Shown here: positions 15,367 to 31,515 of the stretch, in pieces
Numbering within the stretch: the stretch's first letter is position 1
How the letters are laid out: each line of letters starts with the position of its first letter
Assembly: GCF_035594125.1 (NCBI RefSeq)
Contig: NC_087156.1
Span: 15,754,497 to 15,818,496, forward strand
Length of the DNA stretch: 64,000 nucleotides
Source: Scylla paramamosain
Taxonomy: Eukaryota > Arthropoda > Malacostraca > Decapoda > Portunidae
Direction of reading: 5' to 3'
Made by a program: the position numbers and the translations under genes
Notes under the pieces: generated by a model
The model's database searches: none
The model's input: the letters and a program-made list of their open reading frames with translations, nothing else
Told to the model about the DNA's origin: nothing

Positions 15367-18300
15367 GACGAGGCGAGGGTCACGAACAAGTACTGAGAAT
15401 GGAAACTCGGGAATGTATAAGCTCAAGGTGCAAAGGGATAAAGGAGGAAACGGGCGGGATACAGTATAGTGGATGGGTGGTGGCGAGAGAGCAGGCGAGG
15501 TGGGGCGCTGGCCAGAGGGAACCGACTTGACCCCGACCCTGAGTTCCATAATTCATGGCCCCGTCTGGATGTAATGGCCCCAGATGGCCCACGTGGGGGC
15601 CCAATCAATCACTGGAATATGATAGATTCTGCAGGCAGTAAAATCACTGTTCTGAATGCGAAATTAGACTTGCAACAGCCAGTGCATGGACCATTCCCTC
15701 CTCCCCCTCCTCCTCCTCTCTCCACATATGGAAATCATGCGTCACTTCCTCTATTCTCTTGGTGTATACGTTTTCCTTTTGTTTTTATCTTTTCTTGTGC
15801 AAAGGATACGCAAGGATATTCTATACCATCGCTCTTCCTCCGCCGCGTGATCAATAACGCTCTTGACGCACACATCAGATGCTCAGGACTTCTGCCAGTC
15901 TGAGAAAAAAAGATTAGAGTTCTTTCAGAAATGTAACTTGGGTGGGATGAGCAGGAAGCACCGAGACATTGCACCGACACACTGCGCCTCACTCTGGAAC
16001 TTTCTCCACGTACCTATGGTCTATGGGACAATGATATAGAGGCAAGTTTCGAGACATCGCGCTTGCCTTGTTGAACATAATAAAGTTCTCTCACACCAAG
16101 TCTTCTTTAAATCCCTTTTAATTCATGATAAAGAAAATTATATCGCTCTCAAACTCAGTAGAATTTCATACCAGCTTCACCTGTAAATGTGACCAAAAGC
16201 ACTGATAATACAAGATATGATTAAATTACTGTCGCTTAATTTCCTTTTTCTCTTATTTAAGTAAGTCACCTTCTTTACCTGAGGGAAATCTGCGCCTTTA
16301 ACTGCTATGAATTACAGGGAGTCCAGGTTCCCTGTCACCCCGTCTACGGGTTCATCAGAAGCACAAGGGAACAGAGAGTAGGGTTATACACCACAGCATA
16401 TTGGATCAAATCTGTATGACAGCCCCTGCCAGGAACCACTGAAATGTTGGCTATCTGTCAGCTGGTTGACTTTAATTCATCACTGCCGCCGTCAATAGAT
16501 GGCAGGGTTTATTACCGACGAAAACGCACGCCAGCAGTCAGATAGAGAAGCATCGCGACATTTCTAGCACATCTTACAAGGAAGACTTATCAATTAAAAA
16601 AAAAAAAAAGGTTGCTGCTCCTCCGTCGCCAACGATATGTATCTGGAGCATCCCAAAGCGTCTCGTTGTTCCAAGCACCTAACGAGGCTAAATAAACAAG
16701 TTGAGGCCTTTGCGTGTCCCGTCCCTCCAGCGCCCCTCGCTCGGACCACCCTCGTCCATCAGCCTCAGGCAATTAACACCACGGTCGGGCTAAGGCGCAG
16801 ACCGCATGCAGTAAAAATAATCACAGAGCCCTAGCTGGCGGGTGGGAGCCACACCTATCATAGATCTCGCTGCTCGTGCACATTAAACGCAGGACATGAA
16901 GGAATTGGGCGCACCGAGATGCTATATCCCTCACCTGCCGCGGCGCGTCAGGAGGATGCACGCAGGTGACGTGACCAGCATCCGCGGGGACCTTGCTCAC
17001 AGATGCATGTCCTCCACCCCTACCCACTGGCACAACTGCAGCTTTGTCTTTACTATACTTTAATACGAACACAATATCACGCAGCGTTTCGCCAATACAT
17101 CCTCTTGAGAAACCCATGCAAGGAGGAAAGAAACAGACGAGAGTGTATCGATCTGGTTCATCTCCGCACGCGAATATATACAGAAGGTTAAAGTCTGAAG
17201 GGAAAAGAGGAGGAAGTGAGTGGAGGAGGAGAGATGGGAGGTGGAAGAAGAGGTAGGAGAGGAGTACCGCCCTGTATAAAGCACTGAAACATCAATGACA
17301 TCTCGGGAAGTGAAAGGTGACGCAGGAATGGCGCGCCGACAAGTTAATCTACAGGGGACGAGGGAGGGCTTGACATGGAGGAAACAAAAGGTGGACGCGT
17401 CGTTAAACGGGACGGCGGCGGTGGGACGGTGACGCGGCGGCGAGGGGAATGTGAAGCTTGCATAAATCTTCCGCGATGAAGCCAAAAGATTCCTCGGCGG
17501 CGGAGAAAATGAGAGGCGGGAATGAGTCTGCTTTTGGGCCTTACTACCGATAATTCTCCACCACACGCACGTACACGCCGCCTTCCTAAACACACACGCA
17601 AACGCACACTCACCTGCCAACACACACACACACACACACACTCTCGCAGACGCGCCTCCTGACATGTGAGGTGGGTTGGGTCCATATCACATCGACCCCT
17701 TTTTGGAGGTTGGGTGATTGGCGTAAAGGCTATAATGATATAGTAAGGCAGCGCGCCGATGAAACCCAAGACATGCTAAATGGTAGGGTGGCGGCGCCGA
17801 TTCGTCTTGAAGCATCATCTGCCTATCTGTTGTTGTTGCCCCGAGACAGCCGGAACGATGGATTATAGCAATATTTTTTTCTCTCACTCGTCTCAAGAAG
17901 GTGAAATCTGACTCGCCTGTTGACTGGGCAGGTGGGCCGGTAATCACCTGTGCTCGCCCTGCTCACCTGACTAGCACCTTTACCCTGTAGGAAAAATTGG
18001 TTTATGATATTGTGCCTTATACGCTCCTGCCTCTTTCCGTGCTCTACCCTTGACGTAAACTAACTGTGCCTACCTGGGCTCATTGTTTACAATATACTTA
18101 ATGCAAATAAATTATTAACTTATCATCTAAGCGAAGGAAGTAATTTCTCTCTCGCGTGCTGAGTTGAGATGTAGTACATGAATGCAAGCGTGTAATTGAA
18201 GTCATCTGATTAATAAACCCAATATTCATTAATTGGACATTCCCTACCTTATATACTCCCTCGTAACACAGCTCACTGTAATCGGTCTTGCCATCGCCAA

Positions 18301-19385
18301 GTCAACTAACACGATCAAGGCTTGTCTCTTATCTCAGGTTGAAGGCTCTGAGTGCAAACGTAGAGCACAACATGAGGTACAAACACGGCACCTCACTACA
18401 CGATACAGCCACCAAGGCCACGCCGCCGCCACCCTCGCGTGACGCTGAACACCGATGAAGTCGGGTCTTCCTTTCAATTGTCTTGATTTGTAACCCTTGG
18501 CTTGCACACAGCCTGCACCTTGCCTCTTACTCCCTCCACCTCCACACACCACGTGACCCGCGGTAAGGAGCACCTACCCACTCACTCATTGCGGCAGCAC
18601 AATGACTCCTACACTATATAAAGAAAATAAAAAAAAATATCCTGGGGCTGTCCGTCCATTCCTACATGTTCGTCATGGTTCTTCACGCCGAGGACGTAAC
18701 AAAACAGACGTGACGGAGGCCCAGACACGGTCACGGGTCCCGAGCGAGTCTCCCGCTGCCTGCTGGAAGCGTGAAGGCGTGAAGGGAGAGGAGACGAAGG
18801 GGGGAAGAGGATGAAGGATAGAAAAAGAAAGACAAAAATTTTATCTTTTGTCAATACTTCTTTCATTGATCGTAAATAGAAATATGTTCAAGATAGAAAT
18901 TAATAAACGTACAAAAAATGGCCTTTGTTCTTTTTACGTTTTTTTTTTTTTCAGTCCCTTGGTTTTCCACGTGTCATCATGAGAAAGCTGAGTGAGAGAA
19001 AGCATATAAGAGAAGAGAAGAGAAGCCAAGGCAGAGGAAGGAGGCACGAGGTGAGTGGAGGTGGAGGAAGGAGGAGGAAGGGACAATAGTAAAGAGGCAT
19101 ACCTACATAAATGCATATTAGACCTGCATACATTAATGTTTTCCATACACCCAGAATTAATATACCCGGGCCTGCATACAAAGAAAACCAGGCATACATC
19201 CATACATGCATGGCCGGCCACTCGGTAAGGCCTGTTCTTATTATGCACCAGGGAATCAAGTGGGCTCGATATGCACATACATAAATAAATACATACCTAC
19301 ACACAAACACGGCACGCATACATAGCACGTTTCATTACGGAGGGAAATAAATCTGCAATTATTCAAAGACGTGCAGTGAAAAACA

Positions 19386-19387
<2 letters not shown>
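15367..19387. other. Intergenic stretch, no gene recognised
   Basis: Mixed sequence with a poly(A) run (16595-16609) and a short CA run (17621-17641). The minus frame 16821-17117 (98 codons) has ordinary composition but no recognisable domain. Confidence 0.45.

Positions 19388-19457
<70 letters not shown>
19388..19457. repeat. (CA)n microsatellite
   Basis: Perfect CA dinucleotides. A purine-rich stretch (GGGAGG/AGGAG) follows at 19565-19730. Confidence 0.97.
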
Positions 19458-19459
<2 letters not shown>

Positions 19460-20169
19460 GAGGGTATCATTCTTGGCTTCACGCTGCCGGCGGAGAGGGA
19501 CATGAGTGCACCGAAACATCAACATGCGAAGAGGCGTCAGGCTGAGGAAAAGTTGCTGTAAATCATGAGGTGAGGAAGAGAAAGGTCACGGGAGGGAGGA
19601 AGGAAAGGCAGAGGGAAGAGAAGGGGAAGGGAGGTGGAGCAGGAGGAGAAAGAGAAGGGGATGGGAGGTAGAGTAAGAGGAAGGAGGAGGAGAGGATGGA
19701 AAGGTCAGAGGAGGGAAGGGAGGCGGGTCACATCCCCGGCCTATTGATCAAGGTGATGACCTCAAGAGTTTTGTTTTTCTTTCCGCACCATCCCGGCGCC
19801 GCCTGTCAGCCTCTGCGTGCGGGTGAGGCGGCGACGCGTGAGGGAGCGAACTGGGTGTGAACTGAAGAATTGCAGGCCGAACCGAGGGAATTGTAGTGTC
19901 CGTTTTGAGAGGAATTACAGAAAGTATTGTGCGGGGATTTACGAATACCAGTGTGCTTGGGGATGACGCAGCGATTGCCGTGTGAGACCTGCGTATTACA
20001 TGACCCGACATATGTTAAGTTTTTACTCCTCTTCCCTCAGACGACCCTTCCATGTCCATGCCGACGTGCACGCGGCCAGTTATAAGGCTGACGGGGCGCG
20101 GCACGTCACGGCAACAATGACTGGTGTTGTTTCTTGCCTCGCTGCGACGCCGGTGGTTAGCTGGTCGTT

Positions 20170-20458
<289 letters not shown>

Positions 20459-20850
20459 GCAGACAAACAGAAAAAATACACACAAGTAGACAGACAAACA
20501 GACAGAAAATAGACACACTAACAGGCAGACAGACAGACAAAGGCAGACGGACAAACAGACATACAAGACACACGCAGACAAAAACAAATAGAAAAAAAAG
20601 ACACAGGCTGATAGACAAGAAAAAAAAAAACACAGGAGACAAAGAAGACACGAGTGATATAAATTGATGTACTATTATGAAACCCATCGCAATCTTGTAT
20701 CTGATATCAAAGCCTAGTCGCTCTGTCCACTACGGCTCCTGCGGCCTCCCACCTGTCGCTTCAGTGTCTACGAAATAAAACTAGGCACGTACAGTAATAA
20801 ACAACAACTATGCGATTTAGATACAGTAACAGAATGATCCCTAAGTTGTA

Positions 20851-21201
20851 TTACCAAACATCCTGGCGTCTTAACTTGACTTCTGACAGGCTGTTGTGGG
20901 AGGTATTGGGGTTTTCAGGAACGTCTTCATGATTCCAGTGATAGTTTAACGAGAGTTCTGTACGGTGAATGAAGACGGCATTATGAAAACACGGGCAATC
21001 ATCCTTCTTGCTTTTAAAAATACACTTGATAAGATCACAAAGCGTTTCAGAATATAGGCCATGAGGGAGATACAAACACACAAACTCACTCATCACCCGA
21101 CCTTCAGGACCCACAAACTGAAACCAGCACACAACTTTTTTGTGGCCTTTGAAAAAAAACAGTCGAGGTGAGAACACACAACACAACAGAAAACGAACCA
21201 T
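20851..21201 (-). other. Unassigned open frame, 116 codons
   Basis: From ATG at 21199-21201 to TAA at 20851 there is a non-repetitive frame with balanced composition. It starts MVRFLLCCVFSPRLFFF (hydrophobic) and then has segments such as VVCWFQFVGPEGRVMSEFVC and IKCIFKSKKDDCPCFHNAVF. I recognise no domain. It could be a decayed mobile-element or gene fragment, or a chance frame. No splice context was established. Confidence 0.2.
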
Positions 21202-21472
21202 GAGACAGATAAAAACAAGCACATCAAGCACTCAATCGTCACCAGCAGACCAAGAAAACCTCACACCAGTATATAACAATGATGCACACCCTAACATCCC
21301 AACACCCTCACACAGCCTGCTATAACAAACACCCCAGCTTCGCCGTTTAATCCCCTGCGTGACTCCCGATCGGTCTTCTCAGTAGTCAAACAGAGGAAAT
21401 AATTAGATGCATAACTGGGCTCCGGTGGGCCGTGGATGGAGGCGTGATAAGACAAGCAACTTGTAGACAGGA

Positions 21473-21600
21473 GGAGGAGTGGGAGGAGGAGGAAGAGGAG
21501 GAGGAGGAGCAACAGCAACAACAACAACAACAACAACAGCAACAACAACAACAGCCAGCAGCAACAACAACAACAACAACAAGATGATGAAGAAGAGGAA
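21473..21600. repeat. Compound trinucleotide repeat (GGA)n then (CAA/CAG)n
   Basis: GGA units (21473-21510) pass into AACAACAGC-type units. The next 250 bp are purine-rich. Confidence 0.9.
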
Positions 21601-21815
21601 GAGGGAGGAAGAAAGAAATACCAACAAGAAACGAAGAAACAAAAAAGGAACAGGAAAATAAAAATAAAAATAAGAACAGATGAAAAAGAAACCAGCAACA
21701 ACGATCGAGGAAGAAGCGACAAGGCAAGACAAAAAAATCGAAAAAAGGAAAAAAAATAATGAAGAGAAAAGGAGCAGAGGGAGACGGAGAACGAGGAAGA
21801 ATAGCACGGTGAGGA

Positions 21816-21866
21816 GGAGGAGGGAGGAGGAGGAGGAGGAGGAGGAGGAGGAGGAGGAGGAGGAGA
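21816..21866. repeat. (GGA)n trinucleotide repeat
   Basis: About 16 GGA/GAG units. Confidence 0.95.
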
Positions 21867-22027
21867 AAGAGGCTTGAGGGGTGTAGGGGAGAGCGAGGTG
21901 AAGGGTCAAGTATTGGTTGCTGACTGCATCGAAAGGTGGAGAAAAGCGGACCAGGGAGGGAGGCAGGTCAGTGGAAGGGTGGAGCCCGTGGAGAGGGAGG
22001 AGTGTGGGCAGAGAAGGAGATCAAGTG

Positions 22028-22030
<3 letters not shown>

Positions 22031-22109
<79 letters not shown>
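22031..22109. repeat. (GA)n microsatellite
   Basis: Perfect GA dinucleotides. Confidence 0.97.
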
Positions 22110-22111
<2 letters not shown>

Positions 22112-22459
22112 AATTGCCTTAACATGGGAGGACGCCACAGTAGCCTGGACGTGAGGAGAGTGGCGGACGTGCAATGTTGAGCTGAAAGCAAGATAAAGAA
22201 AAACTGTCTGGCAAATGCAAAACGGTGAAGGTGTTGCCTAAGAAATACAACGGAGCCAAGTATGGAGGACAAAAGGGCTCCGAGAGGTGGGTCGCCACGG
22301 AGGCATCTGGAACCATTTATGTGCTGGCGAATGGTGACGGGCCTTGTATATTTGATCAAAGGAGAGGATACAAGTGGAGTGGAAACGCTGCTGTCTGTTG
22401 AATGAGACAGAAACAGGACGCATAGTAGGAAGGCTATTGCATACAGGTAAAGAGATAAG

Positions 22460-23090
22460 CTAGAGATAGGATGGACGTTTTGAAATGTTACAGAAACGAG
22501 AGATGGAAGATATTGGTATGGGAAGATATGAGGGAAGATCACTGAGAGAAATAAGACCCAACACAGAAAAAATAGTTATAATATATATAGTGAGAGACAA
22601 GCAAGTGATAAGATGAAAACTTGGAGATGTTGACGGAAACGAGGAATTGAAGACACCTATAAGATAAGATATTAGGGAAGGAGGATTATTGAGTGAACCA
22701 GGAGATAGACTAGGAAGGTTTACACTAGATAGACTAAGACAAGATGAAAATTTTGAGATGTTACGAAAACGAGAGATTTAAGATAAAAAAGAAGGTATAT
22801 TATTTAGCTGAAAGAAAAACAAGTAGGATACAAGGACCGAAATGAATTAATAAAAAGAAACTCCAGTAACAATAACATCGAAAAATAACCATCGAAAAAT
22901 AAATAGGAGGAGAAACGAGAGATCTAGGCAGCTTAGTTACTGATCCCTTTTTAACACAACGCAACTTAATAAACAAATGAACAGAGACGCTCGCTAGCAA
23001 TAACATTCCAACAAAAATAAACAGGAGAAGAAACGGGAGATTTAGGCCCAGCTTAGTTACTGATCCTTAACACAACACATCCTTAGGGCA
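22460..23090 (+). repeat. Degenerate minisatellite, five units of about 119-147 bp
   Basis: The core GAAACGAGAGAT or a variant recurs near 22493, 22636, 22765, 22912 and 23031. The first three units share GAGATGTTAC-like sequence before the core. The last two share CAGCTTAGTTACTGATCC after it (about 22930 and 23050) and are the most alike. Unit length and phase vary, so it is an old array or a chain of segmental duplications. Confidence 0.7.
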
Positions 23091-23365
23091 GAGTGAAGCC
23101 TCGTCCCGCTGATTAGAAAGCTCGCCGCAGGAGTGGGACGGATAAGCAAACACGAATGAAAAAGGAGAGATAATCCTCTTAAGAATAAGCAGTAAACAAA
23201 AAAAACAAAAAAAATGTCGCTGTGACTGTAATGGCGCGAGTCACAGAGGGTCTAAAGAGAGCCATTGATGAAACAAAGGATGAAATATGAATGAATAATG
23301 AAGGATTCTTGAGATTACTGACCGTCCTCACAAGTCAAAATTCACCTTTCATTCACTTCACGTGA

Positions 23366-24200
23366 TTGACGTCCCTCTCTTCTCCTCATCTTCCCTTTCC
23401 CTCCCTCCTTTTCTCCCTTCCCTTTTCTCTTCACTCAGATGACTTACCTCTCATCTTTCCTCCATATCCCTCCCTCCAATTCCTCCTCTTTTTTTTTTTT
23501 ATTCATACTATCTCGCTTTCTTCTAACACGTTCTTATCATTTCCTCTTCTTCCTCTTCGTTGTTTTCTTCCTCTTTCTGACTCTCACTACTCTTTTACTT
23601 TCTCCTTTCCATCCTCCATCTTCGTTTATCTTCCTTCCCTTTCTACCTTATTTTCTTCCGAATACGTCCTTTCTCATTCATTCTTTTTTGTTTTTCTTCC
23701 CGTCTCATCCCCTTTTATTCTCCTTCCACTTCTTATCCTCCCTGTGCATTCCTCCTCTCGACCTCTACCACTCTACCTCCTCCATTCCCTAACCAAACAA
23801 AGGACTTTTTCCCTCTTTACTTTCCTTTCCTTTTCTCTTGTCCGGCAACCAACCATTTGTTCCTTCTGTCTCCTTCATCAGTCATTCATTTAATCCTCTT
23901 CTGCCTCGAGATTCTTCCTGTTTCCTTGCCCTTTTTATTTTATACATTCTCTAATTCTGTCTTTCTCCTGTCCTGTTAATCATTTTTTTTTTCTTCGAAT
24001 TTATAACCCTTGACTTTATCTTCCCTTCCTTGTTCCTTTATCTTTCTTATTCAGTTTCCTACTTCCTATATTTCCTCACTTTTTACGTTCCTGCATTCTT
24101 ACAACCACTCATTTCCTCTATTTTTTTTTTCCATTTCCATCCCTTTCTTTACTTCTTTTCTTTCTTCCTTCCCTCCCTTCTTTCATTCTCCCTTTCTATG
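23366..24200 (+). repeat. Long polypyrimidine-rich tract
   Basis: About 835 bp of C/T-dominated sequence on the plus strand, without a fixed repeat unit (CTTTCC, TCTTCC and CCTCC mixtures). The 175-codon open frame here (SLSSPHLPFPSLLF...) reflects composition, not a gene. Confidence 0.85.
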
Positions 24201-24249
24201 TAAATGAATGATCAAAATTTGCAGGTTATTTCTTTTATCGTCGCATAGC

Positions 24250-24252
<3 letters not shown>

Positions 24253-24346
<94 letters not shown>

Positions 24347-24350
24347 CTCG

Positions 24351-24392
<42 letters not shown>
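24253..24392. repeat. (CT)n microsatellite, interrupted
   Basis: CT tract with four short CC/CG breaks. Confidence 0.97.
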
Positions 24393-24589
24393 TTTCACAT
24401 CACGCCTGCTGCACAACTCCCACACACACTCCCATAACACACCCTGGAATTCACACCTGCCGCCGGTCTCTTCTTTACGAGAGTGCCACTTACTTTGTCT
24501 GTAGGTGATGTGTGTTGACTGTAATCACGAGCATAAGAGGCGGGATGAGTTTAGCATAACTTGTTCTCTGGCTAATAGAAGGCATTTGC

Positions 24590-24635
24590 ACACAGCCAGC
24601 CCGCCAACCAGCCAGCCAGCCATCCAGCCAGCCGG
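24590..24635 (+). repeat. (CCAG)n-like short tandem repeat
   Basis: CAGCCAGCCAGCCATCCAGC-type tetranucleotide run. Confidence 0.85.
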
Positions 24636-25062
24636 TTCCCTCCCTGCCCTGTGGCCTGTATTGTGAACACTTCTCCTGGCGACTAATGATTAAGAAAGCA
24701 GCGAAATTACAATATGAACCTTCTGTGCATGGTGACAAAGGTGAGACTTGACCTTGAGGGATTCCGTGGTGTTATTATTTTTTTTCTATTGTGAGTGTTA
24801 TTATTACTATCATTGGCTGCATCGATTCACCGTCTCATTCCTATCAGTTCAGTGTATAATGAGGAGAAAGAGAGGAGAGTGAGGGAGAGAAAAAAAGGGT
24901 CATTCAGGGCAAAGGAGAAAGCAGGAAAGGCTCAAGTTTAAAATTCGTCTTGGATTTTTTTTTTTTTTCTCACCTTGCACTTTCATGAGTTTCAAAATGA
25001 TTTCAATTAAAGAGAGTCTCAGGAACACGCAAGCCGTTAGTCTATCAGTGTTAAATTATATT

Positions 25063-25064
<2 letters not shown>

Positions 25065-25154
<90 letters not shown>

Positions 25155-25189
25155 CTCTCTCTCTCTCTCACCACACACACACACACACA

Positions 25190-25220
<31 letters not shown>
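25065..25220. repeat. Compound (CT)n(CA)n microsatellite
   Basis: CT to 25169, with one TTTCTT break, then CA to 25220 with one CATA change. Confidence 0.97.
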
Positions 25221-26136
25221 CTTTCACCTCCCTGGCTAAGGCTCATAGAAGCTCCCTGGCGAGGAGGATTCAGGCATAACCCGAACACGATTTGAATATA
25301 ATTTGAATATCAGAGTATAATGAGATACACACTATAACACGGGCGGCGTGTGGGAGAGCGGGCGGCGGGCTGCGAGGGGGAGGAGGGCAGCAGGGACAGC
25401 TGGTGACGGAGAAGCAGCTGGTGGTCCTCTGAAGCCTCCCAATAGTCCTGTAACTCCTGCAGGTGCTAAAGATTTCCTGTAAAGGCAACAGCTGTGTCTT
25501 CCAACGTGACCCGCGCGTGTGTGAGGGTTAGAGAGAGAGAGAGAGGGAGGGAGAGAGAAAGAGTGAGGGGCACAGCAGCGTGTAGTCTGACCTCTCACTT
25601 CCCTCACGACGCTTCTCATTCCTCTGTTCTCTTCTGTTTCATCATCACGTGACCCTCACCAGCTCTCTATGTGTCTTCTGCCCAGTAATTTTCATCTTTA
25701 TCTTCCACACTCCACTTCATCCTCTGTCCTCTCATCCCTGGTCTTGTCTGTATCCTCTTCCTCCCTGCCTCCTCTGATCCCCTCATCGTCCTCCTCCTCC
25801 TCCTCCTCCCTCCGCCTTTCCTTCATGCTCTGTCTCCTCCTATTCCGCGCCACGCGAAGGTAATTTTGATATTCTTAACTTTAATGTTTTTAACGTTTCC
25901 CTGAAATTAATTGAAGGTGAGTATAATCGGCTTCCTCACGCCCTACCGGCTGTCATATTTACCTTCATGACACGAGGTTGGAAAATATCCGAAAAAATGT
26001 GCTTTTCAGTCTCCGCGGAGGCTAATAACTCTATTGTGTTATCATTACGTCCTCGTCACCGTCAGGCGAGACATCCTGGAGCTTCCTTAAGTCTGCTGAT
26101 AGCGGCCTGTCAGGAAGCTGAGGGGCGGCAAGCCCT

Positions 26137-28714
<2,578 letters not shown>

Positions 28715-28829
28715 TACATTTTCCACGCTTGCATCAATTCCTCTTTAGTAAAAGTACACGCCCTTTACCTTGTTCTCACTTCTCATTCGCGTGTACATTC
28801 TTTTCTACCCATTAACTTGCGCTAGTTTA

Positions 28830-28831
<2 letters not shown>

Positions 28832-28882
<51 letters not shown>
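28832..28882. repeat. (CT)n microsatellite
   Basis: Perfect CT tract. Confidence 0.97.
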
Positions 28883-28886
<4 letters not shown>

Positions 28887-28947
28887 AACGGTACAGAGAG
28901 TATTGAATTCTATCGTAAAGTTAACCTATTTTTATCAATTTGTTATA

Positions 28948-28950
<3 letters not shown>

Positions 28951-29008
<58 letters not shown>

Positions 29009-29031
29009 CTCCTCTCTCTCTCTCTCTCTCT
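28951..29031. repeat. (CT)n microsatellite, interrupted
   Basis: CT tract with two CC breaks. Confidence 0.97.
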
Positions 29032-29099
29032 TCGTCACTGTGCCTTGGTTGCCCCCATTGACCACCATTATAAGCTCACGCTCCTCCATCCGTCAAGGT

Positions 29100-29290
29100 A
29101 ATATATAATGCAGCGCGCTAACAGGAGCCTTGATTTACGTGCAGCTTCCATTAGAGTTGCCTTTCATTATAGGGGTCGGAGCCGCGCGTCCCCGGATCGT
29201 CCTTCATACAACCTAACGACGGGGTATTTATTATGCACTGGATTATTATCCTCTAATTACTGCCGTTAAAGAAACACTTTAATACCTGCA
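29100..29290. promoter_or_regulatory. AT-rich complex block, possible regulatory element
   Basis: Just after the CT repeats ending at 29031, about 190 bp of non-repetitive sequence contains several ATTA/TAAT cores (TATTTATTATGC, TCTAATTACTGCC) around a CG-rich centre. No gene is recognisable. The call rests on composition only. Confidence 0.2.
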
Positions 29291-29728
29291 GAAGTGTGGG
29301 AGGGAGGTATTCATTTTGGCTCCATCCCATCGTGAATTTTTTCATTTACTTGATATGTTGAAAGGATTCTTGCTGTTTTTTTTTTCTTATTGTTTTCTTC
29401 TCTCTCTCTCTTTTTTTTTTAATTTTTTTATGGTCATTTTATTTGTAGTTTATTTTCTCTTATATTTATGTTCCTCTTAAAGTTATTTTCCTTGTTTGCT
29501 TCACTTCCTATGCTCTTTTCATTTGTATTTTCTTTTCTCTTACTTTTCCTTTTTCTTCTTTACTGTTTTCTTTTCTTTTCTTTATCTTTGTTATTTATTG
29601 ATACTTGTTTCTTCCTACTTTCCCTGCTCTTCCTTCATTATCTCTCTTGTTTTCTTTATTTTTCATGATAATCTTCATTTTATTTTTCTCTCTGTAATAC
29701 TTATGAAAATATCAATGATGTCTTTTCC

Positions 29729-29833
<105 letters not shown>

Positions 29834-30534
29834 TTATTTTATTTTTTTTTTAATTTCATGTTTGTTTTTCTATTCATTATTTCTTCTTTCATATTTTCCT
29901 GGTACTCCACCAATAAATAAAAGTCCCTTGATGTTTTTTTTTTCCATTCAAATCTATTTTCACATTTTTTGTCTATTTCTTTCTCCTATTCTACGTCATC
30001 TCCATTCTTATTGTCCTTACTTTCAGATAAATTTTTATATTCCTTTTTTTTCTCTCCTAATTAACTCTTTGGTCATTCTCATTTTCCTTTGCACCGATAC
30101 TCCCTCTTCTCACCCACCTACCCTCCCTCCCTCCTGCTGCTCCTTCATCGCATCGCCGCTTGGCCAGGCACACAAACACAACTTCATCAGCGGCTTGGTC
30201 ATCGCAGACTTGCAAATTCCCGTGTTAACATCCACACCGGAGAAACAAATCCTTGTTACGTGTACCAGGAAGCGGGATAACTCTTTCTCTCATTACTTAG
30301 TTCCGTTAGGGAGGGACTGACGTGCGTGTTTATTCCACCAAGTAGTCGTAGGCTTGGGAGGGGAGGAGGGACAAGAATAAGTTTAATTTTCGTTTTTAGG
30401 CTCACGCGGCGGAGAGGTTAGTTGAGTCCAGTGGGAGAGAAAGCGATAACTTCAACATAAGAGCCACAAACAAACTCAATGGATCTTCTCATATATATAA
30501 TTACTATCATTAACATCGCAGTATAAACCTGTGC

Positions 30535-30711
<177 letters not shown>

Positions 30712-30719
30712 ACAAACGA

Positions 30720-31085
30720 GAAATCTAGTATGCAAATGAAAAATGAGGGGAAGAAAAGATAACAAAGGAAGGAGGAAAAGGAGGAAGAAAGAAGAAGGAA
30801 AAACAGACAGAAATAAACAGGGAAGCAAGAAAAATAAATGAGAAAATGCACAGAGAAAAGAAAAACAAAGAGAAAACGGGAAAGGAAAGGAGAAGATTTG
30901 AAATAGAGATGAAAGAAGGCAAAGAAGAAGGTTACAGAAGGAAATATACAGAAGATGGAGTGAAGGAGTAGGAACAAAGTAGTGGGTGGAGTGAAGGGAA
31001 GTGATGGAGGAGAGATGGGGAGAGATGAGATGCGGTAATGGGGGCTTCTGGGAGAGGAAGGGGAGGCGGGAAGCTGGAAAGGTAA
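30720..31085 (+). repeat. Polypurine-rich tract
   Basis: A/G-dominated, non-periodic sequence directly following the GA tract. With it, the purine bias spans about 550 bp. Confidence 0.8.
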
Positions 31086-31157
31086 GAAGGCAAATTTTCA
31101 TTCAAGAAAACGAACGTGAGGTTTAAATTTGAGTGAGATAAGAGGCAATAGAACCCA

Positions 31158-31160
<3 letters not shown>

Positions 31161-31230
<70 letters not shown>
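31161..31230. repeat. (CT)n microsatellite
   Basis: Perfect CT tract. Confidence 0.97.
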
Positions 31231-31234
<4 letters not shown>

Positions 31235-31338
31235 GCGCCCAATCGGATCTGAAGTACTGGTGAATTTTAAGATATTCCTCCCATAAATCTAAGAGGGGTT
31301 ATCCGCTCTAGACTTTCTTTCCATTGCAGGAGTGTCTG

Positions 31339-31474
31339 ATGGTGGTGATGGTGGTGGTGGTGGTGGTGGTGGTGGTGGTGGTGGTGGAGGTGGTGGAGAG
31401 AATGGTGGTGGGATGAATACCCTTGTGGTAGTAGTAGTAGTAGCAGTAGTAGTAGCAGTAGTAGTAGCAGTAGC

Positions 31475-31514
<40 letters not shown>

Positions 31515-31515
31515 A
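31339..31515. repeat. Compound trinucleotide repeats (GTG)n and (GTA)n
   Basis: GTG/TGG units at 31339-31390, then after 35 bp GTA/GCA units at 31427-31511. Confidence 0.95.
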
